64,000 nt of DNA from the NCBI GenBank assembly GCA_035578155.1, contig JAPWDM010000003.1:21478916-21542915 (forward strand), in the 5' to 3' direction. This document shows positions 22,830 to 34,849 of this stretch, piece by piece. A program made the position numbers and the translations under genes. The notes beneath the pieces were generated by a model, which had not been told where the DNA came from, searched no databases, and was given only the letters and a program-made list of their open reading frames with translations. This DNA is from Brachynemurus nebulosus (Eukaryota > Arthropoda > Insecta > Neuroptera > Myrmeleontidae). The first letter of the stretch is position 1; each line of letters begins with the position of its first letter.

Positions 22830-25010
22830 TACTATACATATATCTTTTTACTCACCTTCACATCCAGATAATCAAGTTTGAAAGATAATGTCGTTGCAAC
22901 ATTATTGATTTGGACAAAATTTCATTACAAATGCAACTTTGCCTTTGCCTACTTCGTTCGGTTGCTTACCGCTTACTTGTACCATATAGCTTTCTATATA
23001 CATATAGAACGTTATAATCAATTGCGTCACATCACGTGATACACTTTGGGAACTTTTTTGCTCTCCTTTGTTTATTATTTTATATTTTTATAGCACAATT
23101 TTTATGCTACCAAGAAAAATTTTTACCGTAAAATAATATATTGGAAAAATTTACGTCAAACTTGAAAACACTTTAGATACGTTGAGTATGATGCATCTTT
23201 GTGTTTTTTGTATTTGTTTTTAACATTCATTCATATGTTCTTTGTACATAATAATAATTAATAATTTTTACGCATTTTATTTTGTTGTTATTCATCACAC
23301 TTAGAAATAATTCAAGGACAATATTGAATGAGAAAAGAAGCTTCGTCGCTCGCACATTGACGAATAAAATGTTTATAGTTCGGAGTTTATAGCATGACTT
23401 TGTGTTTTCGAAATTTTTGATAGACGTGATAATATTTTGAAGTTTTTTTATCGGCCTTTGGTGCAACAATTCGCTAAGTACGTCGCACTAAAAACGCATT
23501 TAGTTAGCATTTCGTAGTCAGTAATTAGAATTTTTCATATTTTTCGGGACAATATATTTTTTGTTTTATTTCATGTCAAAATTAGTTTTTATTTGTTAAT
23601 AATATGTTTATCTGAATTTTTTACTTTCTAAAAATCAATAACAGTTTTTCAAAAACGACACTGTCTGTTAAATTGCGTAAGGTCCGACACCGATTATTTA
23701 AAAGTGGTTAATTCGGGTAGACCACCTGATGCAATGACAAACGAATTCATAAGGATTTTGTTGTGATACTACGAAATCTTAAAAATCAACAACAGTCATC
23801 TGTTGTCATCAAATTTCGTGTTATTATGTGTTATCTATAAATTTCTAGGCTTTTTAAGGCCTTAAATAAACATTTTGCTGCTGCATGCACAAAATACACT
23901 ACTACTTACAAAAAGTACTGAGAAAGTACTCATTGCGCTTAGTACTATAGTAAGTCTTGTTTAATTTATGTTGGCAATTCATTTTAAGAGAAAAATTAGC
24001 AAAAAAAAAAAAAATATGTCAAGTCGAACGAAGTTGAAATGAGAGAGACGCAGTAACATCCTGGGGAAGATTGATAACTGTCAAAGTAGTATACATGAAT
24101 CTTATAGATTACAAGCCAATGTGTTTGCTTATTTTACCCACTCGACTTGCGCGAGAGGAGATATATGGTAATCGTATTTACAATACGACTGAACCACACT
24201 TAGCCGTTTTACAAAAGGGCGACGTTTTGTAAAACAGCTTAACATTTTATAATTTAGCTGTTTCCATAATCCAGTGGCGACGTATATACATTGATAATTG
24301 AGGAATTTAAACTAAATGTATGACGATAGTAACAATAAGCATCTACATTTGTTTATACAAAAGATAGAGATAGCGTTATGTATAGTGTTACTTATTCTGT
24401 GGTGTTACTTACTTACGTTGGTATTATTTCTTCTAAAGATAATGGTGTAATAATGAATATTTGTTTACAATGAATGACCAATGCCGGAATTGACTTGTTT
24501 TTTAATATTGCCAACTTGTAATTAAATATTGGAATCGTGAGAGTTTATAACTAACTGAGAAAACACTGAGTTTTTTTAGACGGGAAATTGTCTTTCATAG
24601 ATCGTTGATTTTTGTATGTATTTTATATAATAATATTAAAGTATATGCATGTATATATGATACAAATGTTTATTAAATATCTTTCTTACCTATTAACATC
24701 TTTTGTTCTTTGTCTCACTGCGATGTCTTATCTACCTGTGAAACGAAATATTTTTAAACTATTATTTAATAATTTTGTATATAAATGTATTTAATTCATT
24801 TAGGCTACCAGCTTTGAAAAATAGATTTTGACCCCGGTTTTGTTTTATATTTGCCTGAAAACGATTCAAGTCAACTTAGAATTGTTCAAATGTTTTAAAG
24901 TGTTCGTCATTTTGACTCGAGTTATGAATTTGTTAAATTGTGAAAAATTATTTTTGTTGAGGATAATAATAATAAGTGGTATCTTACCGAGATAGGTCAT
25001 CAAAAGAGCA
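22830..25010. other. AT-rich sequence, nothing recognised
   Basis: No exon, RNA or transposon terminus could be supported. Short frames (80 codons at 23227-23469, 60 at 24612-24794) have no recognisable content. Confidence 0.5.
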
Positions 25011-25066
25011 TTTTTACTATTATTATAAATTAATATGTCTATTTACAAAAAATTAGGTCACAATAA

Positions 25067-25500
25067 CTTCACTTTACCTTCATTACTATTAACCATCAGT
25101 TACTTTTGTCCTGTTCAGACTACTAAAACTAAACAAGTTTCTGGAAACCAAAATAAATCAAAATAAATTTTAAACTTAAAACAACTGAAGTCTCATAAAA
25201 TTTAATTTGCGTTTAATTAATATCAAATATTTTTTGGTATTTGTATTATTTCAAAGCCAATCTTCTGACATTTATAGTAAATAGAAAATTCGGGTTATCG
25301 ATTCTGGTTCTAACCTGATAACATTGAATCTTGAACTCGGTTTGAAAATAATTCAAACCTATCCATACGTACGACTCGTTCAATCAAGTTTTATCTATTG
25401 TATATGTTTTTAGGTAACTTTGAATTGGTTACGAAATCGCCATTGAAATTTTCACTTCGGTCGTGTAGTTTTAAGCACACACACGATTTTTTTTTTTTAA
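25067..25500 (+). repeat. Dispersed repeat family F, copy 1
   Basis: AACTTCACTTTACCTTCATT, TCAGACTACTAAAACTAAAC and TTTTCACTTCGGTCGTGTAG match, in order, blocks at 53700-53850 (AACTTCACTTTATTTTAATT, TCAGACTATTAAAATTCAAC, GATCACTTCGGTCGCATAAT). The class is unknown. Confidence 0.5.
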
Positions 25501-25599
25501 CTTTATTAATATAACTACATATATGTCACGGGAAGTGGTATAGAGAGCTAAGGTTTGCTAGATCTGCGTCTACAATCGTCTTCATCTGAAATTATGAAG

Positions 25600-25712
25600 G
25601 AAAAGTTCAGAAAACCTTCACAAGAATTGCTGGCGGCAGCATTTGAGCCACCGACTTACTGGTTCTCAAGTATCAGTGCCTAAACACGTTCAGCCACTTC
25701 GCTGGTAACAGT
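25600..25712 (-). repeat. Possible diverged tRNA-related SINE
   Basis: The reverse reading gives ACCAGCGAAGTGGCTGAACG, TGTTTAGGCACTGATACTTG and GTAAGTCGGTGGCTCAAATG. It is similar in layout to the clearer tRNA-like head at 25877-25959, but the B box has decayed. Confidence 0.35.
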
Positions 25713-25876
25713 TTTATATAAATACTTTCCAGTATTCACATTTAAATTGGTTTTATTCTAATTATTATAATAGTAATAATAATAATAATAATGTGATTTA
25801 ACGTCAGTTTTTGAAACTTTTCGTCCATAACAGAAGCCATCCACATCATTATTTGTACCTTTATTTATATTTTCTT

Positions 25877-25959
25877 ATGTTCGACCGCGGGATTCGAACC
25901 CTCGACCTATCAGTCGGTAAGTGCCAATGCCTAAGCATCTCGCCAACTCCGCTGGTTTC
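25877..25959 (-). repeat. tRNA-derived SINE head
   Basis: On the reverse strand, an A-box-like TGGCGAGATGC (25935-25945) is followed about 35 bases later by a perfect B box GGTTCGAATCC (25890-25900) in AGGGTTCGAATCCCGCG. A related head at about 60072-60150 shares CGGCACTT-like and AGGGTTCGAATCCCGCG segments. No cloverleaf with a proper acceptor stem could be drawn, so a SINE is more likely than a tRNA gene. Confidence 0.6.
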
Positions 25960-26380
25960 TGTTCATCCTAATTAATAAGTAATTATGGTATTTAAGTTTA
26001 GCCTTCGAGTATTTGTTAATTATTCTAAAATTCTGCGTCGAATATTTCTCTTAATAGCACTTCCATATGTTCTAAAAATGGCTTAATAACTATTTTTGAT
26101 TCTTCCTTTTTTTGAATGACGGGTGTATAAAAGAATTTTTCGGCCCAGAAGCGGTTGAGCGAGAGGAAGGATATGTTGAGTGGGAGATGTGAATAAATGA
26201 ATTTACATACTGACGTGACGTATGCACGTACTACAAATATGTCGGTTGCGGTTGTATTTGTGTGTAAATAGTATACAGATACAAAGTACTGGAAAGAAAT
26301 AAATAGTTATTAGATGATGATCAGTGAATGATATTTTTAAACTGTCTGTAATGCTATTAATAGTGCAATGAAAAATATGT
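25960..26380. other. AT-rich sequence, nothing recognised
   Basis: No feature can be supported before the (TA)n tract. Confidence 0.4.
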
Positions 26381-26386
26381 TTTGAA

Positions 26387-26457
<71 letters not shown>
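26387..26457. repeat. (TA)n microsatellite, about 35 units
   Basis: This is an uninterrupted TA run, not embedded in family A. The 118-codon forward frame beginning [11 protein letters not shown] is its translation and is rejected as a gene. Confidence 0.9.
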
Positions 26458-26464
<7 letters not shown>

Positions 26465-26724
26465 GTATGTGTTCTGTACCTCTGTACTTGCACGTGGTGT
26501 GTATTTGTATATTCACATCATTTCCTTACGATTTGATCGAAAATATGGATGGGAGTCACATCGCGCCATCGTAGTATCGTTTTTAATAAATAAAAACACA
26601 AAACAACACGGAGCAGCCATTGAACTGAATTTAGGTGGCCTGTCGTATCATTCAGAAAAAATTTCATATATGTTCTGTATTTCAGTATCAACCCCTGTAT
26701 GTGTGCACCACATAATAGTCTACG

Positions 26725-26770
26725 ACAGGGGTGGGTAAATCGGCTGTGGGTTGTAATTTAAAAATGTCAA
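26725..26770 (+). mobile_element. Possible hAT-type left terminus
   Basis: CAGGGGTGGGTAAATCGGCT resembles the CAGGGGT(G/C)GGCAAA termini of hAT elements. No matching right end or 8-bp duplication was found downstream, so this would be a truncated copy. Confidence 0.3.
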
Positions 26771-27070
26771 TGACTCTTGAATTTCGAATTTTATTAATCA
26801 AAATCGGTTGGATGTACGTTAAATGGGTTTTTGCATATTAAGGTCTTTGAAACGACAATAGTAAGATAATGCAATTTAAACTTTCCGTACGGTTGCCTTC
26901 TTAGAAATAATATTGAAATTTATTGATTAAATTGCTTAACACTTTTCTAGGAACTAAGAATACAAAGGGAGTATACCGTTACTCCCGAGTCTCGAAATTT
27001 CTGAGCTTCTCCAGTATCCATATCAACTTTTTTAAGTATTTTTTTAATTAAAAATTTATTAAAATCGGAC

Positions 27071-28546
27071 AATCCCGACTAAAAATTTTTCCTTATTTGC
27101 AGAAAGTATCACCGGGTCCTTATCAGGTTTAGATAAGGTAATCCCTAATAGGGAAAACCTGATAAGGTCCTTATGAAGATGAGGTCAGGATAACCTTCTT
27201 TGAAAAAAAAATATTTTTCATCGAGTTAACCTGATGAGGAAATTATCAGGTTCATGTCATGATAACCTCACTTGTAAGAAAAATATTTTTCAACAGGTTA
27301 TCATGATCAGCACCTTATCAGGATCATATCAGGATAACCTTATGTAAAAAAACATAAATTTCCGATCGGCTTATCCTACTCAGAACATTATCAGGTCCAT
27401 GTCAGGATAAACTTACTTGTAAGAAAAATATTTTTTAACAGGTTATCATGATCAGAACCTTATGAGGATCATATAAGGATAACCTTACGTAAAAAACATA
27501 AATTTCCTATCGTGTTATCCTAATCAGAACATTATCAAGTCCATGTCAGGATAACCTTGTAAGAAAAATATTTTTAACAGGTTATCATGATCAGCACCTT
27601 ATCAGGATCATATCAGGATAACCTTATGTAAAAAACATAAATTTTCGATCGGGTTATCCTACTCAGAACATTATCAGGTCCATGTCAGGATAAACTTACT
27701 TGTAAGAAAAATGTTTTTTAACAGGTTATCATGATCAAAACCTTATGAGGATCATATCAGGATAACCTTACGTAAAAAACATAAATTTCCTATCGGGTTA
27801 TCATACTCAGAACATTATCAGGTCCATGTCAGGATAACCTTACTTGTACTTACTATATTATATAATACAATCTCATGTAAGCTTACCATTATTTTTTTGT
27901 AACTGAATCTGTAATAAAATAACCTTAAAATGTAAGAAAATTGTTTCATTTTTAAACGCTTAATAAAACTATATTCGTCAATAACTGAAAAACTTATAAT
28001 TTTTCGGTTTTGTTTAACAATAAGAACTACTCTCATCTTTTTTATTATATACATTTGGGTACATATATATTCCAACGTAAGTAAGATACTTGTAGTTATA
28101 GCATTCTTTTGCTGTACACAAGTCTTGTGTTACTTCCTTGCTGTTCAAAACAGCTTAACATTTTGTTTCTGTTAAATCGAAATTTGTGTTAATATTTTCA
28201 TTTAAGACAAACACGAAATGTTACATTTAACAATGAACTCATTTTACATTGAAGTATTAATACTGTATGTATAATTTAACATTGAGCTAACCCGATGAGG
28301 ACAGCCTGATTAGGATACAATAAGGTTTTCCTAATTAGTATCTGATAAGGTTATTCTGATCAGGATCTGATATGGTAGTTCTGATGAGGACCTGATAAGG
28401 TAGTCATGGTAAGGACCCGATGACTGTTTTACGTGACAAACCTGATAAGGACTTCATACGGTAATCCTGATCTGGACCTCATCAGAATGTAAGGCACGCC
28501 TGATAAGGTCCTTGTCTGGACCTTATTAAAATTTCTAGTCGGGATT
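27071..28546. mobile_element. 1.48-kb inverted-repeat element rich in CTTATCAGG motifs
   Basis: AATCCCGACTA at 27071-27081 and its complement TAGTCGGGATT at 28536-28546 bound the region, with AAATTT continuing inward on both sides. The left 160 bp is full of CTTATCAGG/CCTGATAAGG, as is the right 260 bp (28290-28546) in the opposite sense. The left side contains a 143-bp tandem array, and 27850-28290 is unique AT-rich filler. There is no transposase. Multiple subterminal copies of a short motif look like transposase-binding sites of a non-autonomous DNA transposon. Confidence 0.6.
27232..27850 (+). repeat. Tandem array, about 4.3 units of 140-145 bp
   Basis: GTAAGAAAAATATTTTT recurs at 27274, 27419, 27559 and, as GTAAGAAAAATG, at 27702. 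The spacings are 145, 140 and 143. Each unit also holds CAGGTTATCATGATCAG, ACATAAATTTC and TCAGGTCCATGTCAGGATAA. Units are highly similar, so the expansion is younger than the surrounding element. Confidence 0.85.
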
Positions 28547-28549
28547 CGT

Positions 28550-30300
28550 TGATTTTTTATGGGCAAAAGTAGATGAAGCCGTGCTTCTGCACAACTACCA
28601 TTTCAGTTAACAGATTTATAAAATTGAACTGATTTTTTTAGACTTTACCATTTTGCCACTTTTAGTTATAGAAAAATCTGAGTCAGTTCTTTTAAGAAAG
28701 TCGTTAGTAGAGCATCAATACTAAATCTAACTTAATTTAATAGAACGCGATAAGTAAAGGTCACTGTAAGAATAATTTTTAAAAGCAAGATTTAGTAACT
28801 CCCTACATTATATACCTAATTCATGTTTAAAACTGACTACTATAATTTGTAGTTTAAATTTCTTATTTAGTTTGACAGATATTAATTTCCATCGGACAAA
28901 TGCTAAGTGTTAGATGATACCGTATTGTATTGATTTCGTTATTTAGGATATCTCTAGGAATCACTAAAATGTTCATATTTATGATAAAACTTTCGAATAC
29001 ATTGTTATGATAGAAAACTGAAAGTAATAAATTTTTTAAAACTGTGCAGAATCTTAGGTGATACATCTGTATAAAAGTTATCTATAGATGTGTTGTATTA
29101 TGTCAATTGTATTTTTAAGTAATATTATAAATACATATAAAATCTATTTTTATAATCTATATGTTAGAGGTTGGCAACACTGCGTGATTATTGGGAATAT
29201 TTTAGTGAACATTTACTAAATACAAATACTTAAAATATATTGTACATAAATACAAATATTATACGTCTGTATATATAAATGGAGAGTTGTAAAAGTGTAA
29301 AACTCTTCATACAGGTGTTGTAGAAAATTTTGTTTCATCTTTTTGCGGAAACTATTACTTATAGGTCTTCGATATATATCTAATCAAGACCAAAAGACAT
29401 ATTTAAACAACAATATTCTTTCACCCTTGCTCTCATGATTTGTCTGTATATCTCTATAATGGACCACATGCTTAATGTGATGCTTATGGTTAGAATGCTC
29501 ATATAATAAATAAACTTTAATTGTTCAAAAATTATTATCTACTTGAGTGTTTGGGTATGGCCGGTATGGGTCAATAATTCATTTAAATATTGATAGTTTA
29601 TTTATGATGTGAGTATTTTAATCATGAGCATTTCAACGAATCAACGTACATTGTGTACATAAACTATTTCTGTGTTATAATGAATACAAACTACGTTAAT
29701 AACCAGTTGATCCAAATGGTTATGTTCTTAAATCGCTGAATTACTTAATTGTGGATATTTGCACTCTACTGTGACTTGTCTACAAATTTAACCACTTACT
29801 TTACACAGAATATTGGCTTTCTAAAAAATGCTTATTTATCCTACCTAGAGACACTTTTAGTTTATGTATCGTTGTCTAAAATATACTCATATCCGAGTTT
29901 GTGTTTAAATCGCAGCGCACATATAACTATTTTGAAATTTTTAAGATGTAGAACTGAGACAATTTCCATCATCTTACGCATCATCTTGATTAAAAAGTCT
30001 CAAACGTATATGAAAATTTTTGAAAGCTACTATCTCTAAGTTTTGTATGTAGCTACTAGTTAGTATGTTGTTGATAGGGCTATTTTTACAACGCGTTACC
30101 ACATGGTAGATAAAAAGAGAATTATAGTTATGAACGAATAAATTAACACCATTAGTTGTTTCTTGAAACGATAGAGAATATATACGTATGTGGCTTTTCT
30201 ATTTACATTTTTGTTGTAGTGATTGTCATATACTATAAATATAAGATATACATGTACTTATTTTTGTCTATAAATGTGTGGTCTAATTTTAATTTTTAAT
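28550..30300. other. AT-rich sequence, nothing recognised
   Basis: The 96-codon forward frame at 29749-30039 has no recognisable motif and a residue composition expected of AT-rich noise. Confidence 0.5.
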
Positions 30301-30320
30301 TTTTCTTTTTTCTTTACAGA

Positions 30321-30448
30321 TTCCTATGACTATGGCTGTGAAAATGCAAAATATCAAGAAATCTCGACTAAATATTTACAAAAGAATTAGTTTGGATAAG
30401 ATAATCAGAAGAACAAGCAATACTGTGATAATTCCCTCTTTTGTTTAA
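30321..30448 (+). CDS. Candidate 3' terminal exon (weak)
   Basis: A strong acceptor-like tract (TTTTTCTTTTTTCTTTACAG, ending at 30320) precedes two open frames. One reads IPMTMAVKMQNIKKSRLNIY onward to a TAA at 30446-30448 (42 codons). The other reads SYDYGCENAKYQEISTKYLQ to a TAG at 30387-30389. Neither is recognised. This is the only place in the window where acceptor, frame and possible 3' UTR structure line up. It could equally be chance in T-rich DNA. Confidence 0.25.
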
Positions 30449-30470
30449 ATCTAGTATTTAAACCAAAGAG
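30436..30470 (+). other. Stem-loop 1 of a related pair
   Basis: CTCTTTTGTTTAAAT pairs with ATTTAAACCAAAGAG across a 5-base loop, with one internal mismatch. The partner at 30580-30619 keeps the mismatch and shows compensating changes. It lies at the end of the candidate exon's longer frame. Confidence 0.6.
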
Positions 30471-30579
30471 TGAACTATTTAAACTGGGAAGACTAAATGT
30501 AAAAAAAAAAAATTATGTGAATATATCTTTAGTTACTTGAAAAATTATTAATGAAAAACTGTATTTTTAAGATACCTCT

Positions 30580-30619
30580 CTCTTTTGTCTTAATAATTAA
30601 TAATATTAAGACCAAAGAG
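30580..30619 (+). other. Stem-loop 2 of a related pair
   Basis: CTCTTTTGTCTTAAT pairs with ATTAAGACCAAAGAG across a 10-base loop. Relative to stem-loop 1, two stem positions changed together with their partners. The flanks (CAAAGAGYGA, then TAT) are also similar, so the two arose by duplication. Confidence 0.6.
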
Positions 30620-31838
30620 CGAGTTATCTGAAGAAGTGCATGACAAATAAAAAAGGATATTATCAAACGCATCTATGGTAAGTAGGAAAAATTTCGCTAT
30701 GAAATTGGGTACTTCTCAAGTTTACAGAAAGAAAACAATTTTGAAATTTTTTTATTTTTAGGTTACTAATGAATCTTTTGAAATCGGGACGCAAAAGCGA
30801 GAAATTTAAAATGCTAAGCTATTTAGATAAAATTATAATTTCTTCTACAGAACTTTGATGTCTGACAACCTGACAGTCTGGAAAAAAATAAACTAGGAAT
30901 ATGGCAAAGGGTGACTCAGCTACATTAAGTATCAAGGAATAATAGACTTATTCTAACATAAAAGAATTTTTAATTTCATTTAAAATTTTTTGTCATCAGT
31001 ATCTTGGATATATTTAGAATTGAAAATACATATTACAAAACATCTTTTTGAGCTCAAGAAATCGATGAACTGAAAAAGAAGAAAACAGTAATTCGCAATG
31101 TGATAGAAATTATTATAATTTTTTACTTTTAATCTTATACATTTAAAAAAAAAATTATTAACTTTTTCTTTTTGCACTCGTAAATATCTCTCAGCAAACA
31201 CAATAATTCAGTTTAAACTGTCTCAAACTTTTCTTTGTTGTCTTTTTCGAAAAAAATCATTGACTTTGACTGCGTGTGCGCCGTCATTTTAATAAATTCA
31301 ACAAAACACAAAATTAGAATAGTACTTTATAAGAAAATAAAAAAAAACCGCTGTAATAAATAATTTGCCGCAGACAAATTTTTTTCAAAAATAGATATCA
31401 ATAGTTGGACAGACAGGGAGACACACTAACAACATACAGTACATATGTAAATACATGATAATTACAAATCACCCCTCTTAAAAATATTACTGTTTTATGT
31501 ACATGTGAATATGTACATATTTCTTTAAATAAGTTTTCTAAAAATAAAAAATTTGTTTTGAGTTTTCAAAATATTAGAGTTTGTTTACGTTTTCTCAAAC
31601 AGTAAAAGTAGTCGTAAGTATTATTTTGAAAACATTTAAATCAGAGTCAGTTTTTTTTGTTGGAAATAGCAATATTTTTAACGTGTTACATTTAGCTGAC
31701 TTACCAGAAAATCAGACCTCTTTGAGAATATTTTTTGTGAAAACGAAAAAGCAAACAAAATGAAATTTTAAAAGTTTTTCTACGCATATACAAAAAAATA
31801 AATAAATAAAATTGCTGGTCCAGATGCGATTATCTTAA
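30620..31838. other. AT-rich sequence, nothing recognised
   Basis: Short frames at 30980-31201 and 31581-31763 carry no recognisable domain. Confidence 0.5.
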
Positions 31839-31846
31839 ACTACATT

Positions 31847-32034
31847 CAGGGCCGGATTTACCCTAAGTACTGTCTTTTCATAAAAAGAAAAAAAATTTCT
31901 TAATAAATTTTTAACCTTTTCCTTTCTCCAGTGACGAACAAAAAAAAACGTCAAATTCTGAATTTTGCCGTTCTCTTAAAAATTTATCGCCTAGGGCACT
32001 AGCTCCGCGTGCCCCTAGTGTAAATAAAGCACTG
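31847..32034. mobile_element. 188-bp hAT-type MITE
   Basis: The left end CAGGGCCGGATTTACC and the right end (complement CAGTGCTTTATTTACAC) are imperfect inverted repeats. Flanks ACTACATT (31839-31846) and ACTACATC (32035-32042) match at 7 of 8 positions, fitting a slightly decayed 8-bp hAT duplication. The internal CCTAGGGCACTAGC and CGTGCCCCTAGTG are typical of such ends. Confidence 0.7.
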
Positions 32035-32398
32035 ACTACATCTTTTAAACATAGCGAAACGGAAATATTTATTGATCAGGAGCAAAAATAAATTCATTTT
32101 TTCGCTAAAAAATTGTATTTAGTTTATTTATAAAAACCTTAATTTTCAATCAGCCATAAAAATCATGTGTCCTTCGCTAATTGTCAACTCGATCGAATGG
32201 AAAGTTTCCCAGTTTTGTGCTCGCTAAATTTAAAAAGTTTATTTACTTTTTCTTTATCGATATTGTCGATATCAGTGTTATCGATATCGATATTATCGGT
32301 ATTAATCCAAACGCTACCTTATTATCTATTAGACAATGTGCGGTCAGTAATAAAAAAGTATTAAACAAAGCTCTCAGTCTTTAAAACTGGAAATTCAA

Positions 32399-33406
32399 GG
32401 ATGACTTGTATACGACCAGTAATACCGTCTGTATCACAGACCAGTGAACACTATTATATTATACTACTAGATAAAGCGTAAAGCCAGTTTATAGGCATTT
32501 TTCTTCAAACAGGTAACAGGGTGCGACGGGTGAGATTTAAGGAATATAATATGATGCCAATTTTTGAGCAAATGCGACTATAATTATTGTAGCACATAAT
32601 TTGTATACGTACGTATTTTGAAAATAAAGCGAATACCACTTTCTTTCTTTCAAAATTTTGCAGTTTCTTCTCAAAAAAGTAAAATTTTATTATCAATATT
32701 ATATTTTGACAATAATTATTTGAAAACGTTACTACGGATACAATCAGTTATTGCATTGATTACTATATTACAGAATACTATTAGGTCAGAACTTGATCGT
32801 ATCGGACTACCTCAGTTATACATTTACATATATAATTAATCTATATAATATAATCTTTAAAGTGATTATGTGTTTAAATTGCTTCTTATTTAAAATTCCG
32901 TGTCTTATCATATTATTAAGGTTGTATATGAAACACGAATAACTTTAAGACAAGAACAGAGTGAATTTGTAATTTCTTTTAACCGATTATGTAACTATGC
33001 AAATTAGAAAAATACTGCGATCGCTTTTTCTTAATGTCAGTCCGTAGGAAAAAAGAAACCAGTATACATTCTGAACTGTCAAAAACTAGAAAATTAAGTT
33101 TTTACCGAGAGACAGACAAAATCAAAATTATTCAGGAAGCTCTAAAACGTAAAATGCGCGTGAAAATTTCCGTTTTGAAAGGAAACAAATTGTCATATTG
33201 CTTTCGTGCACAATACTTTCGCTACTTTAGTAGTCTCGCAAGCATTAATGAATCATTACTTTCATAACATCAATTCCATAACATCAATTCCATATGTAGT
33301 TACTTCAGTATTATTAATATACGATCAGTAATATTGAACGATCATTAATACTGACAGTATTTAGCTTAGAAATACTAACAGTATAACTAATCGTGTACAG
33401 GCCGAT
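32399..33406. mobile_element. Possible 1-kb inverted-repeat element, family G
   Basis: GACTTGTATACGACCAGTAA (about 32401) is the inverted counterpart of ACTAATCGTGTACAGGCCG (33388-33406). A third related end, GGCTTGTACACGATCGGTAA, lies at about 34004. Motifs like CAGTAATA/TATTACTG recur inside near all three. Several chance frames (63-77 codons) lie within. Confidence 0.45.
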
Positions 33407-34000
33407 AAAGATGCTAGAAAACTATAAACTTAAATTTCCCATTGTCTAGTCAAGCAATTTAAATATTTAAAGTTATTGAATTCCGAATTATTGATATTAT
33501 TTTATTCATATAAAAATTAATGTGTATTTAAATTTTATTGGTTGAAAAGGAGAAGGAAAAAGTAAAACGTGAGTTCCATTAATAATGTGAGTTATTTTAA
33601 ATTGACGTATTTAGAAATTCTGTGGTGTACATCGCGTTTAGATACATATAGCGTTTGATGGTAATGCACAAGGTAAGTTTGTAGTAATTTTGGTGCAATT
33701 ATTAATAAATTTGTTTGAATTTATTTGGCAACATATGTATTTAGCACACGTCACATCTGAATTTGACCAAACAAATCTTATTACTATAAATTTTAAAGAT
33801 ATGTATAGATTTTATGCGTATATGACTAGAACTGTTGAAAATTTGTACACTAGATCAATTCAGCATGTAATTTAAATTATTGAACTGAATTAATGAGTTT
33901 TAAAGTACAGAAACGATGACAGGATTTGAATAATTATCCCTTTGCACTATAATAATCGACAAAACTACTTTTTAAACTACTTAAATAATCTTTAAGGCGG

Positions 34001-34170
34001 CTTGTACACGATCGGTAATATTGTCAGCATTTTGAAATGATGGCAGTATTACTGATTGTGTAGTGACAATACTGAAGTAACTGTATATAGAATTTATATT
34101 ATGAAAATAATAATTTATTATTTTCATCACTAAATATTGACCGTATTACTGATCGCGTACTGATGATATT
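34001..34170 (+). repeat. Family G terminal fragment
   Basis: It starts GCGGCTTGTACACGATCGGT and continues with repeated variants of TATTACTGAT(T/C)G(T/C)GTA. No opposite end was found. Confidence 0.4.
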
Positions 34171-34449
34171 TTAAAAACAAAGTGTTTATTACGAATTATT
34201 CAGTTTTGGAACCTATTATGTTCTGGATGGTGTTCTCTAGAATACATATATATATAAAATTGGTCTGACTTGCTGTTGTTGTCAGTACTAGTAAAAAACT
34301 ATTTACAAAAATAATCCTTTACATATAAATATTTCAAGAGGATGATTTTGAAAGTATGAAGGTTTAAGATTGAAGAATGAAAATATTCAACATTCTTTGG
34401 CTCGCTAGGATGACAGAATCTGTTACATGTATCAAAGACATGATATGTT

Positions 34450-34837
34450 TAAGGACTTTTAATTCCTAGAATCAAAATGACGAAAATCAATTACTGAAAT
34501 CAACAAAATTCGATAGATTCCAGAATAGAAAAATTTCCTTGAAGTTTAATGTTGATTAAGAAGCCTATTATGGAGAAAAATACATGCACTCTTATGGGAA
34601 GTCGAGAATTGTTATATTTCAATGGAAAATTTCGCTAAAAATCTAAAATTTTGCATAGTAAACGAAAGAATTAGTTTAAACACGTATACAAAGTTTCAAA
34701 ATAATTAGAAAAAGTGTTATATAAAAAAATGCATTTTTGGAATAAATGAAGTGTTAGTCTAAAATCTGGTAACTGGCTGGTAATGCTGCATTTAATGAGG
34801 CATGGTAGGAGATCTAAAAATAAAATAAAGTTATGTA
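34450..34837 (+). repeat. Family D copy 2, left part
   Basis: It aligns with 360-1260 minus the insert at 519-1061 (see copy 1). It is interrupted at 34838 by a foldback element, and similarity resumes at 36656 (AACTCACAAA). Confidence 0.6.
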
Positions 34838-34849
34838 TCGTCGGCTTAA

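Noticed and set aside
27232..27850. CRISPR array
   Set aside because: Whole units of about 143 bp are repeated, with no unique spacers, and the context is a eukaryotic transposon.
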